Part shown: piece after piece, positions 46,310 through 57,495 of the stretch
Layout of the letters: each line of letters starts with the position of its first letter
Position numbering within the stretch: position 1 is the first letter of the stretch
Assembly (NCBI GenBank): GCA_914767715.1
Contig: OU612071.1
Location: 28,271,681-28,335,680, forward strand
DNA: 64,000 nucleotides
Reading direction: 5' to 3'
DNA from: Membranipora membranacea
Lineage: Eukaryota; Bryozoa; Gymnolaemata; Cheilostomatida; Membraniporidae
Position numbers and translations under genes: made by a program
Notes under the pieces: model-generated
The model's input: only the letters and a program-made list of their open reading frames with translations
Databases searched by the model: none
Told to the model about the DNA's origin: nothing

Positions 46310-48625
46310 TTATTGATTGGTTGATTGATTTATTAGCTTTCACAAACATTAAGCATTGCAAAAAAGGACGCATATATACTTTGTCATCAACTGAGCTTGC
46401 TACTAGTGTATGGAACATTGGTTATTATAAAAGAATCTCATTAAGCATGACGCAAATTTGCCTCAAAAAACACTTTTTGCCCCATGAGCTGCAATATATA
46501 ACGTGTCTAGGACAACCAGAAGGGCAACGTTCTAGAAAATCGTGTATAAAGTATAAAGATCTTCATCAGAAGAAACAGCACATAGTAATTGATTTAGTTC
46601 TTTGTTTACCATTAGCATTGAGGTCGCCTACGTCAAGCCCCAAGTTCTTGGCATCATTAAAAAACTTTTCTTAGTAATTTTTTGTCTTTAGCCATATGAG
46701 TTTGCCAATTAACAAATTTGCCTAGACCACCTATATCACATGGTCAGTGCGAATAAGTAACATTTAGTGATTACAATTTTTAACGAGCTGTGATGATGTC
46801 AGCACACAGCTTTACGTTACTCTCTAGGCATCCACAAACACTGTGTCTTCATTTAATCTGTCAATAACAATAATTCAGCTATGTGGATATTGATTTATGT
46901 TCTCCTGTTTAATTAGATGTTATGACATTTGGTACAAGGTGAGTGAATTATGGGTATGTCAACAAAGCAGGCACAGCATGTGTTCTCAATGCCTTTTGCT
47001 GTGGTTAAAAAAATCAGGTCTCTTATCACATGTCAAATCCCGATTGGCGAATACAGGGTGATGGGGCATGTTATGTGCCAAGTTGCTCTCCGTTTGAAAG
47101 CAAGCATGCATGGAGAGCAAAGTTGATTAATACAATTTTAAGTTTTATTCACAGACCCGATGTTTGGTTTTTTGTTTTTGTTTGGTTTATTATGACAATC
47201 CATGTATCAACAGGCAATAAGATAGGATTGGTACATGAAAATGAACATTTTAGATTCTTTTGTGAGCTGACATATATTATGGAAAAAAGCTCTTCAAATG
47301 CTTTTGTGTCCTGCACTTTGGTGGGTAATAGATGGTATATAGGCGAGAGGATACCTTTGCACAATTAAAAACAACAGAACTAAAAAGAGGACGGTCTTCA
47401 TCGGATGCAATTTTGTTAAAACAGTTTTAGACATCTCAGAAATAAAATCACAGAGAGTAGGCAGCTCTAAAAATTCAAGTCTTTCAGCATAATCAACGTG
47501 GGGCTCGATTATTTTAGTGGCTGAATCCTGTACATGTTCCAATTTGAGCTTCGATGTGATTGATAAAAATTGGAAACATACAGTGGATGCATAGGATAAA
47601 ACAGAACGTATATTTGTATATTTGTATGTCCTCAAACCAAAGTGGTCCATTCCAATCTTTCGTAATTGGCGCGGTAAAAACAACTTCGAGTTGTATTTCT
47701 TGACTAAATGTTCTTAATGATCTAAAAAGGTATCAACTAAAATTCCTAAAAAATTAACAGATTCTACAGGATTTATTTAGCTTTCATCACAAACCAAGGG
47801 CTCGCTGTTCTTGTTGCAATAGTTAAGATAAAAGTTCACAATAGCAGTCTTGTTTGTGTAGAGGAGCATATTGTTCTTAGCTGACCATACCTGAGTTTGT
47901 TGTATAGGAGGCGAGATATTATTACTGCTATTTTTGGGAACAGTCACATAGAAAGATGAATGATGCGCATATTTAACAGAGCAGCAGAATTCAGTTTAAC
48001 ACATTGTTGTTGCTCTTGCAGAAAACTAGAGAGTATTTTTATTATCTTAGGGTTGAAACCAGATTGTCTCATTTTACTTAGCACTATGGGTGGCTGCAAG
48101 CGGTCAAGCGCTTTTGAGAAGTTGAGCGATGCAAGCTGGCTGCACATAGTCGAATCCCTTGCCATCCAGGTCTGAGGTAATGTCATCTACCAGTTGCAGG
48201 AGCGTATCTGCTTTCCCTATTTTAGGCTGGTAGGCAAATTGATCTGATTTCATTTTGTCAATAATAATTTGCTCTGCCAGCTTCCCAAGGTGGAAAGTAA
48301 AGATATAGGGCGGTAATCATTAAACTGTGATGGTTTGTTGGATTTTGGTAGTGGTCGTACTTCGCACAAATCATATTTTGCTTCCTTGCTCACCCAGGAT
48401 GGAAAGTTTTGGCTATTGCATGCTCTTCTATCACCTATTTTGTTTATCAGGTGTTTAATTTCACAGAAGCTTATGTGTTGTAGAGGTGTTCCGCTATCCT
48501 CGGGTATAGGTGTTTCTTCAGCATCAGCAAAACGGTCACCCCCAACTTTCTGATAGTCAGTGTTGAGGTTTTGACAGAATTCATATCCTCGCATGCACTT
48601 GCCATCTATACTCATAGTGGTGTTC
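46310..48625 (-). pseudogene. decayed LINE (Jockey-superfamily, L2/CR1-like)
   Basis: On the minus strand in order: an RT N-terminal part with FCEIKHLINKIGDRRACNSQ, then KSNKPSQFNDYRPISLL. Next is the palm LNFSKALDRLQPPIVLSKMR and SGFNPKIIKILSSFLQEQQQ, then a tail KLKLEHVQDSATKIIEPHVD, LEFLELPTLCDFISEMSK. About 1 kb of 3'UTR ends in 'aataaatcaatcaaccaatc' near 46312-46331. Frames are broken repeatedly and the YADD-containing part is not readable. No endonuclease, so it is 5'-truncated at the minisatellite. Confidence 0.83.
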
Positions 48626-48950
48626 ACTGATTGTCGGTGACTGTCGGTGATTGTCGGTGATTGTCGGTGATTGTCAGTGATTGTCAGTGATTGTCGGTGA
48701 TTGTCGGTGATTGTCGGTGATTGTCGGTGATTGTCGGTGATTGTCGGTGATTGTCACTGATTGTCGGTGATTGTCGGTGATTGTCGGTGATTGTCGGTGA
48801 TTGTCGGTGATTGTCGGTGATTGTCGGTGATTGTCAGTGATTGTCGGTGATTGTCGGTGATTGTCGGTGATTGTCACTGATTGTCGGTGATTGTCGGTGA
48901 TTGTCGTGATTGTCGGTGATTGTCGGTGATTGTCGGTGATTACTGGTGAT
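48626..48950. repeat. 10-bp minisatellite, about 32 copies
   Basis: The unit is 'ttgtcggtga', with 'ttgtcagtga' and 'ttgtcactga' variants. It abuts the 5' break of the decayed LINE and lies about 70 bp from the outer end of the inverted duplication. Confidence 0.95.
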
Positions 48951-49024
48951 TGATTTAACTAATTTCTGCCAGTCTCTACTGTTGTGGTTTTTATTCAACT
49001 GCCTGCCCTGGAGGTTAGTTCGGA

Positions 49025-49199
49025 AAGGTATAACGCATTCCTCGATCACTACGAGGAGATAATCAGTAGTATCCCTACAGATATCGCAATGTCGGCCAAC
49101 GAGACCATCAGCGACAAATGCAATCTAATTGGCAGGCTGTCTGCAGAAGACAATGCTACCTGTCAAGTAGCTTCACACTACATACCAGGTAGCTTGTAA
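49025..49199 (+). CDS. conserved ORF at the outer end of the left arm, unrecognised
   Basis: The frame ends RYNAFLDHYEEIISSIPTDI, then AMSANETISDKCNLIGRLSA, then EDNATCQVASHYIPGSL and TAA. The mirror copy at 60625-60807 (-) keeps the same frame and stop. Within the shared part I count two silent changes and one replacement (Ala to Val). The segment is GC-richer than its surroundings. No family recognised. The true start or upstream exons are unknown because similarity ends at RYNAF. Confidence 0.45.
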
Positions 49200-50179
49200 A
49201 ACAACCAGGGGCTTAGTCTTAACTGTAGTATGGGCTGCGATAAGATAACAAGCCAAGATAACAGCCAAGACTGACATACGGATAGTATCATGCAAAGCTC
49301 TCTGCCGACCAATCTTCGAGTACTCCGCAATAATCTAGTCTCCGTATGAAGAAAGATATGGAGCGTTTCTTATTTTGTCACCGTATTCGTAAGGCGCTAA
49401 ATAATGGCTAGACATAGAAAATAAATATCATTCATCTGACATATTCACTAAACCATAGTACCAGGCGGCTCAACAATATTCCTCATAATATATATTTATC
49501 CTAAAATAGTAAATATAAAGGGCAGTCATCCCGAGGTCTGCTGCTGAATAATCAAATGCCGCTCTGATTCTCCAGCCCAATCCCCCGCAATCCCCCCCCC
49601 CCAATCCCCTGCCATCACTCTATTACACTGTTTAAAAGCTGTAGATATGATGAGGTACTGTTTTCGCCGGTTGATATTATATGCTTTTTTGCCACAACAT
49701 TTATTTTGGTGAGAATTGAGATAGAAGGATACAATGGAAATATGATGCTGGTATGATATGATTGATAACGCATATGATCACATCCTTGGCTATCAAGCAA
49801 GAGGTCCCAGTTAAGATTCCTGTCTCGAGGGATTTACCCTGGCTTCTTTCTACCCACATTCCTCATTACTCAGAAAGATTTCACACCAACAACTCCCTAA
49901 AATCACTTATATCTCAAACCCAAACAACTCTCATAATCACAACACTGACAACGTTCTATTAGTGATAGTCAAAATTGTCCAGGGGTTTGGAGGGTAAATT
50001 CTTATAGCGCTACCCTCCCCTAAATAAGACAAGGCAAGACAACAATGCTGGAGGACCCTCAGGTTACTGTGTGTTGTACTTGTGTGAGTTACTATTGTTT
50101 GAAAATGTTAAATATCTTTCTATCCTTAGGATCGAAATAATCCCAATATCATTTTGTAAATTGGTTAGCTCTTTGTAAA

Positions 50180-50760
50180 TATGTCAGATAGCTATGTAAT
50201 TATGTCAGCCTGTCATAACTTTGCCAAAATATGTATGCAGGTCGGATTCTATTCTAAAGCCTACAATGTAAATTTCAACGCCAGTAGAGATGAGTTTACA
50301 TTCCAATTTCAGAGTCTAATTAATGACTTTCAGCTTCAAAAGTCCTGACAGGTGCTGAGGTGCCAAGGTTCTTCAAATGTGCTGACAGCTTCAAAGTATG
50401 TGATTTCTGGGTTTATTTTGGATATCTGATCAAATTGTGGTTCAGCAACGGTTAGAAGTAACCAATGGTTCCAAATCTAACAAACATTACTGTATATGAC
50501 AAGAAAAAGCGTTGAAATAAATTATATAACAGCAATTCCATTGTATTGATATTCAGAGGCATTCCAATGAGCTGGGTATGGTCACGTTGTGCAGTCAAGT
50601 AATACAGTTGAAGCTTCAATCTGTTTGCAGGCTGACCCTATCTGAGCTTTAAATACAGAGCTGTATCAGTGGCTACACGTCAAAAATATTTGAAATCATA
50701 ACAATGAATAATTGTGTTACAGTTCTGGTCGTGTTCTTAGCTCTGGTGTAATCGCGGCAG
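50180..50760 (+). pseudogene. orphan copy of lysozyme promoter and exon 1 (left arm)
   Basis: It matches the upstream region and first exon of the lysozyme gene at 57.4 kb. After a TATA-like 'tttaaata', the ATG at about 50705 opens MNNCVTVLVVFLALV and is then stopped by TAA where the intact copy continues with SSGSC. No exon 2 or 3 follows on this strand, so it is a dead fragment. Confidence 0.8.
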
Positions 50761-51274
50761 CTGTTTGATGTAAAAAATCAAGCTACTAGTGCCCATGTAA
50801 AATAATAGGAGCTGCCATTAACAGGATGCATCTGGCTCAGGCGCCTCACAACCATTTATTCATATCAAGCCAGGATTGGCAGCTCAAAGTATGTTGATAC
50901 AATCAATCGTAGTAGCAATCCTTGGCATGGATTTTGAGAGCTAGAGGAAGAAATTCTTATAGTAACAGACAGGAATTGATAAGCCAGACGATTAGTAAAT
51001 ACACTAAAAATGACTCGATTTCAGAGACTTAAATTACTACGCCAAATCTAGTGCCGAAACATTGCAGGCAAGAAATCATGAATTTTTGGATTTTCTTCTG
51101 TATTTATTTCAATTCGAGTAAAGATGTTGATTCAAACTTGGGAACACACAGAAATGATGTTTGTGGGTAATTCCAATGCCATTGATTACAATGAAAGTAG
51201 TGAAAGTGAAGTGAAAGTGAAAGCAGATAGACTACCCATATAAGGCTGATCATACTAATATAAATAAGAGCTGA

Positions 51275-53505
51275 CACTGCTATCGCAAAACTCTGATATC
51301 AAACTCTGAAACGCTATATCAACTCAGATATCCACTTTTGTTAGCTGTTTCAGAGTCTGAGATTTTCCTTCAGGGTTTATTGCATATGCTTTCAGAGTCT
51401 GTGTGTCCTCAAACTCTGATAATACTTTGTTTTTACACCCTGAAATGCCACCGCAACCCCCACATTGATGAAATTTTTGTTATCTTTTATGATAAATAGT
51501 GCCTGCTCACAAAAGATTATCGGTCAAAAAAACGATTTATAATCTTTGGTCAAACTGTGAAAACAGAACTCATTAAATCTCAGTCAGCATCAATTACATA
51601 ACTTATTTCCTTTGACAAATATGAATGTTTGTTTAATTTAATTTGTTAGAAATAAAATCTACCTGTGCTAGCAGACTGTCTCTTTTCAATCAATTTACTG
51701 TGAAAAGGCCTCATTTACAGTGCACATGTTCTGCAATCAGCTTCCATTTAGTATTTTTATCATGTCGCCAGTTGTGTGATCAACTGCTCGCTGGCTAATT
51801 TCTAGCAGTCATCTGACAATCTTGGTCTTGTACCATTGCCTGAACCATTGTTCAATACCAACCTATGAGTTGATGGTATAATTTTTCAAAATTTCACACT
51901 GATGACATTTTTGGTTTCAGGTGTTCGATCAGATTTGCAATTATTTTTCTGATTAACTAGGTTACCACACCATAAATTGTGGAAATTGAGTGAAAAAAGG
52001 TAAACTCAAACACCACCCAAGCTAATATCACGACCCCACAAGCCTGTTGTTGCTCATTTTGTAGACTTAACAAGCAATGTTGCATCTGTAATTATTACAC
52101 AATGTAATGGTTTATCTTTGCAGGTGAGAACCCATGCAGAGCTGACAGTGGTCAACAACACAAAGTCGCAGTTTATGAATCTCACTACCGTAACGATATA
52201 TGACACATATGCAGAGGCGATATTGCAGCAATTTATGCTGCATTTCATATCAAATGCGATGGCCTGAAAACCTTCTTTCTAGCCAACATTAAGTCTGTTA
52301 TAGCCTACACCTGCACTGCATGTATAATCTGCTATGAGGAACCGATAAACAAGACTAGAGAGGATCCAGCGCTCTGCTACTAGGATTATGCTGCCATTCT
52401 CTGACAACTATGAGCATAGGCTGGACAATCTAGCACTGCCACCCATCACAACATTCCTGCACACCTCTTGCAGTGAACAGTTCGCTAAAATAGCTGATGA
52501 CGAACACTACCCCCTGAACTCTCGTATTAAAATGTATGTATTAAAATATATACAGCATTTAATTTTATATGCAATTTTTCAACTAATGCGGCTCAGACTC
52601 CTTTTAATTATTTTCCAATTATGTGCCAAACATTCGATGCTATCAACCTACCACAGGATGGATATTAGAATTAGACAATAAAGAGACTTCAAGCTTCAAA
52701 TCAAGAATACTCGAAGGTCAGACCAAATTTCGATGGTTTGTTATAGATTTTTTGTGGCCTCCGCAATGTTATAGAGTACGTAGGCAGAAACGACTCTACT
52801 AAAACTTTTCTTTTAATGTTTGGTATGTTTCAAAATATTCCTCCTGTATTGGCACAAAACAACAAGAAATCACTTAAATTTAGCTAGTTTTAAAAAAAAA
52901 ATTATTCTTCAAGCTTAGCCTTGGAGCTACCGCATACTTCTATTATAGTAGAGTTCATACTAATAATTGTGAGCATTCTAGTTGACATGACAGTAAATAT
53001 CAAGCATAGTATTGCCTGACTTGTGAGCCTGTTTCTTACAACAACTTTGTGGGCATTTGCATATGCTGGTCAACCCGTAATTTTTTTATGTGCTTCGTAT
53101 GTGCCAAAGTTCAATAGATTCAAAGGGCCGGTCAAATTCTCGCTATCAACAGTATTTGAACCCATGCTAATTTCTAAGACTAAGCTCCTAGTTTTATGTT
53201 ACTCAGCCTCCCTAAAGCCATTGTTAAACTACTCATGATCTCAGGCTATCATGAATATGATCCATATTGGTATAGTATTGGGTATTACATAATAAATGCA
53301 CTCGCCAGCTGTGTAAATAGACTCGTATTACATAACGGCTTGTAATAACAAAAACGATGAATGCTATCAGGGTATGAAAAACTCTGATATGCAGTTATAT
53401 CAGAGTCATATGATATCAGAGCTTGCTAACATAGACCCTGATATTTAGATTCATAGCATTTCAGAGTTTATTCTGCAATGATATCAGAGTTTTTCCATAA
53501 CAGTG
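51275..53505. mobile_element. 2.2-kb TIR element inserted in the left arm
   Basis: The left end is CACTGCTATCGCAAAACTCT. The complement of the right end is CACTGTTATGGAAAAACTCT. Both continue with GATATCA, and further 'ctctgaaa.gctat' blocks follow inside. The equivalent position in the right arm (about 58472) is uninterrupted, so this is an insertion. No unambiguous target duplication is visible and the superfamily is undetermined. A LINE fragment is nested inside. Confidence 0.8.
52345..52545 (+). pseudogene. LINE tail fragment nested in the 2.2-kb element
   Basis: The frame reads TRLERIQRSATRIMLPFSDN, then YEHRLDNLALPPITTFLHTS, then IADDEHYPLNSRIK. This matches the C-terminal tail pattern of L2/CR1-type LINEs ('LERVQ.RATR.I.P', 'ERL..L.LP.L..F'). 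Upstream RT is absent. Confidence 0.78.
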
Positions 53506-53763
53506 TAGAGAAACTCTCTGAAAGTTTTTCTTTATGGTTTAATTCTCCTATTGTCCCTAACAGTTGGATGACTAACTAATAAGTTCAATTTTCAGTAATT
53601 TTGACCCATTCTCTAACAGGCTAAAGCCATTGCAGTCATTATAGTAAAAATCTTAGACAGGATACTATATAGATCATTGATATTGAGGCCAATTATTGAA
53701 TACCTTACATCTACTTTGAGTTATAGTAGAATGGTATTTTTCTTTTTTTATTATACAGTTTAA

Positions 53764-54293
53764 AGACTCAGGAAGGACCACAGCAATACATAGTCTGGCA
53801 GCTAGTTCTGCAGTAACTACGCAATATTTTCACATTTAGAAAATTCAGAGCACTTGTGGGTAAAAATGATGTCTAGTGATAGGAATTATTCTCCCTTCTC
53901 ATATATTAGCTATGAGGTATTTATGCGCCCTAGTGCTGTGCCAACCTAATAAGCTAACACTCCAAAATACATTCCGTTGCCATTCTTTCCCACATAAGTT
54001 CAAAATAAATATAGTTCCATTGTCAGGAGACATTCTACAACAGTAGATAACTTCATTTAATATTTCTTACATTTGTCTCAAGTAGATAGAAGTATTAGCT
54101 CATTATGTTGGCACAGCTCTAGGGCTCATAAATACCTCATAGATGAGAAGGGAGGAAAATTCCTAACAAATAACACACACAATACATAATTTTTACCAAG
54201 ATGTGCTCTGAACTTTCTAAATTAGAAAATATTGCATAATTACTGCACAACTAGCTGCCAAACTATATTATTGCTGTGGTCCTTTCGAAGTCT
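53764..54293. mobile_element. 530-bp foldback MITE with TTAA target site (piggyBac-type)
   Basis: Inverted arms of about 200 bp ('aggaccacagcaata', 'ttcagagcac', 'cccttctcat...atgaggtatttatg') surround a loop of about 140 bp. It is flanked by TTAA at 53760-53763 and 54294-54297. The right arm of the large duplication has the empty site, with one 'tttaat' at about 58175. TTAA duplication is characteristic of piggyBac-type elements. No ORF. Confidence 0.87.
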
Positions 54294-54752
54294 TTAATGA
54301 TGTGTTGTTAATTGTTAAAATCCTGACCCTAAGTGAAACTGTAGATAGCATCAGGTACTATTCTTGAAATAGCGAGATACTGTGGAGATATGATTATGGG
54401 AGTCCCTCAGGTAACTGTGTGTTGTACTCGTGTGAGTAACTATTGTTAGCAAATGTTAAATATCTTTACACTGAGAACATGAAAATCTCACTTTGCAGAG
54501 TTGAATTGCATATTTATTGCAGAAACAAACAGTTATGAGAAATAGTTAAAGATAAGAATAATCATTGGGCAACAGATTCAACTTTAGGAGACAAGAAAAA
54601 GCATCCATAGATTATAATCAAAGTACACGATCAATGGTGATTGAGTATTAAGGGTTAGGGTTTCTTATGACATAACAGAAGTCAGTATCTGAATAAAACT
54701 GTGAGGTTGTTTATTAACTTCCGAATCAGGCAGCAAGTGGTCAACCCCAGAC

Positions 54753-57445
54753 TTAGCAGATGAGATCACTTGCGGGGAAGGTGTTAGCCTGGGAGACGCT
54801 ACTCGATCCGCTACTCGATCCGCTACTCGATCCGCTGTAACAAAGGGTACGGATTTTATTAGCGAAAAGGCAAGTTGTTAATTCATTGCACCCATCAGCT
54901 CCAACTCCTCTTAAGACCGCTTTATGAAATATCCTCCCATATGTATGACAGCCCATCATGGTCAAATCTCCTCCTAGATGTGCAGCACATGCACTCTGAT
55001 GGATTTGCATGTACAGCTTAATACACCATCTTGCACATGTGTCATCGAGTGAGCAAGTCTTCCAGGTCCAACCATCTAGAAAATAAAGAGAAAAGAACCT
55101 TGACAAAGTCAGCGAATAGAATGCAAATTTATATTAAGTACACCTGTTAACCTTTCATTCTGACTAATCCAGATGTTTAAGTAACATAAATAGTTTCAGG
55201 ACTATGTACACAGTTACCCTACAAACTCACAATCTACATTCTGACATATCCAGGTGTTTAAGTAACATAAATACTTTCAGGACTATGTACACAGTTACCC
55301 TACAAACTCACAATCTACATTCTGACTAATCCAGATGTTTAAGTAACATAAATACTTTCAGGACTATGTACAAAGTTAGCCTACAAACTCACAATCTACA
55401 TTCTGACTAATCCAGATGTTTAAGTAACATAAATACTTTCAGGACTATGTACACAGTTACCCTTCATACTCACAATCTACATTCTGACTAATCCAGATGT
55501 TTAAGTAACATAAATACTTTCAGGACTATGTACAAAGTTAGCCTACAAACTCACAATCTACATTCTGACTAATCCAGATGTTTAAGTAACATAAATAGTT
55601 TCAGGACTATGTACACAGTTACCCTACAAACTCACGATCTACATTCTGACATATCCAGATGTTTAAGTAACATAAATACTTTCAGGGCTATGTACACAGT
55701 TACCCTACAAACTCACAATCTACATTCTGACTAATCCAGATGTTTAAGTAAAATAAATACTTTCAGGACTATGTACACAGTTAGCCTACAAACTCACAAT
55801 CTACATTCTGATTACAGGATAGTTCGGTGATCATCTCTGCAGCTCAGTTATGCCTCTACCCACAGTGATTAAGTTTAGGGACTCCCAAAATTAGTTCATT
55901 GAAACCTAAATATCTCCAAATAATGGTTGTCTATTGTTTTCTCTATTTAGGTACTCAATCAAGATCAAATTATTTTGGCCCTATGCTGCAGAGCCAAATG
56001 TATGCCTTGAGAGTATGCCCATTAAGAGAGTAATTTACTTTGCTTAGATCAGGGGTGCCCAACCTTTTCATTGAGGGGCCACCTCAACATATTGCAATGT
56101 CCCTGGGGATCGCAACCTCACCATAAATCAAACATTCATATATGGATGAGCAGTATTTTCATCTCTGCAGTGGGGAATTTGTTTATTGGAGCTCACTCAA
56201 ATGCAATGGTTGGGGAATTCCAATGTACTGTGACTAGATGTAGAGTGTTCCTTATAAATTTACAGACTACACAACTTTCTCAAACAGGTCAGAGCAACAT
56301 AAAATTAGATCCGGGGGCCACGTGAGGCCTCAGGACCTATTGTGGGGTTTCCTGGCTTAGATCATTCAATTTGGAAAAAAACTAATTTTGAGCTTGGTTT
56401 CTGCCAGTCATTGCGGTTTTAAGCGCAATATCCAATTAAGAGAAGTCATGTTAGCAGTCTAAAATCAAACTTTGTTCTAGCCTGTCTTGACAAGCTTTGT
56501 TTGGTGGGGGGAGGGAACAAAGCTTGTCAACTCTTGCATGCTCGACTGTCGAGCAGCCGATATTAAATATTGTCTTCTCTTGCGATTGAGAAGATAACTC
56601 CTTCCTCACACTCATCAATTTGTATACATTCCTACACAAATTGATTAGTGTAGTAAATGAGTTATCTTCTCGATCGCAAGAGAAGACAATAATCAATATT
56701 GGCTGCTCGACTATACAATTTGATTAGTTAGATAAAGGATTTATCTTCTCGATAGCAAGAGAAGACAATATTTAATATCGGCTGCTCGTCAGTCGAGCAT
56801 GCAAGAGTTGACAAGCTTTGTTCCTTCCCCCTCCCCACCGAACAAAGCTTGTCAAGACAGGCTAACTTTGTTCATGAGCTGAAAATATATTGTCATTATT
56901 ATCCCATTTTTATGATTCATATCATAAGAGTCTAGTAACAATTGAACTTTGGACACGCGCAACTGAGTATTCTATTATACAATCTGATTATACAGCTTTC
57001 ATATACGAACCTTGCGGAATATTGCACTCATTGTAGACGTCTTCGGTTATGCTGTACTCTCCACATCTATTTACTCTACCATCGGAGACACAAGTAGTAT
57101 GACCCCCATATCTACTCATCATATCTTGATTAACCTACAAACATTATTTATGGATACTCTCATTACTTTTCCTCTTCAACCTGATATTACAATACAGCTT
57201 GCCTAAAACCATGCAAAGCAAAATTTGCTCAAACATAGCAAGCAAACTCAACTTTCATCAGCAAAATCAAACAACTGTGCATTCAAAAGTTAGTTCCATA
57301 AACACCTTTAATCAATGCTACTCTCATAAACAAGATATCTTACCAGTTTAATGCAGTCAAGGCAGGATTCAGTGATCAAACAGCTGCCACTTGACACCAG
57401 AGCTAAGAACACGACGAGAACTGTAACACAATTATTCATTGTCAT
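54753..57445 (-). CDS. invertebrate-type (i-type) lysozyme / destabilase-like, 182 aa
   Basis: Three minus-strand exons in phase: 57445-57344, 57134-57011 and 55075-54753 (TGA). Exon 1 encodes a secretion signal (VTVLVVFLALVSSGSC) and SCLDCIKL. Exon 2 has TTCVSDGRVNRCGEYSITED, then VYNEC, fitting the family's C-x7-C-G-x-[FY]-x-I...[DE]C block. Exon 3 has WTWKTCSLDDTCARWCIKLY, then CAAHLGGDL, CHTYGRIFHKAVLRGVGADG, C, the typical C-terminal half. A Cys/Ser-rich tail (SGSSSGSSSGSSSV) follows. The family hydrolyses bacterial peptidoglycan outside cells; some members have isopeptidase activity. The Asp of the catalytic pair aligns (CVSD), but the Glu of 'CxCxxES' appears to be Asn (CIKLVN). The gene lies at the centre of an inverted duplication, with an 81-bp repeat array and a hAT MITE in its second intron. 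Confidence 0.87.
55159..55812. repeat. 81-bp tandem repeat, about 8 copies, in lysozyme intron 2
   Basis: The unit begins 'ttctgactaatccagatgtt' and ends 'cctacaaactcacaatctac'. Copies differ by a few bases ('gactaatcc' versus 'gacatatcc', 'acacagttacc' versus 'acaaagttagc'). Confidence 0.95.
56050..56354. mobile_element. 305-bp hAT-type MITE with perfect 8-bp target duplication
   Basis: It starts CAGGGGTGCCCAACC and ends GGGGTTTCCTG. It is flanked by GCTTAGAT at 56042-56049 and 56355-56362. The 8-bp duplication and CAGGGGTG start are hallmarks of hAT elements. It is too short to encode a transposase and lies in lysozyme intron 2. Confidence 0.9.
56478..56864. mobile_element. 387-bp foldback MITE with perfect 9-bp target duplication
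   Basis: The ends TAGCCTGTCTTGACAAGCTT and AAGCTTGTCAAGACAGGCTA are perfect complements. The flanks are ACTTTGTTC at 56469-56477 and 56865-56873. Inside, 'tcttctcttgcgat' and its complement appear several times with 'gtcgagcatgcaagagttga', so the element can fold almost completely. It shares its ends with the 63-bp element at 23776-23838. Confidence 0.92.
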
Positions 57446-57487
57446 GATTTCAAGTCTTTCTGATATTTAGCCGCTGGTACAGCTCTG

Positions 57488-57495
57488 TATTTATA
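57488..57495 (-). promoter_or_regulatory. TATA box of the lysozyme gene
   Basis: On the minus strand TATAAATA lies 43 bp before the ATG at 57445. It is followed by 'cagagctgtaccagcggcta', a segment kept in all three copies of this promoter region (50.6, 57.5 and 59.1 kb). Confidence 0.65.

Larger units (their letters stand above)
49019..54480. repeat. left arm of a large inverted duplication
   Basis: 49021-50180 matches the complement of 59640-60815. 50160-51270 matches the complement of 58480-59575. 53506-53759 plus 54298-54480 match the complement of 57985-58480. Matches include long near-identical stretches such as 'gctggaggaccctcaggtta' and 'ttaggatcgaaataatccca'. Two segments present only in this arm, 51275-53505 and 53764-54293, are later insertions of mobile elements. 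Confidence 0.93.

Noticed and set aside
46321-46674. 117-aa ORF on the plus strand
   Set aside because: Lies antisense in the 3'UTR of the decayed minus-strand LINE; no motif or splice signal.
48984-49024. Extension of the mirror ORF to the ATG at 48984
   Set aside because: Similarity between the two arms begins only at RYNAF, so the upstream part including this ATG is not conserved.
48674-49049. ORF of ITDNHRQSPT repeats
   Set aside because: 10-bp minisatellite read through; every frame cycles without stops.
55159-55812. CRISPR-like or regulatory array
   Set aside because: 81-bp tandem units directly abut with no unique spacers; an intronic satellite.
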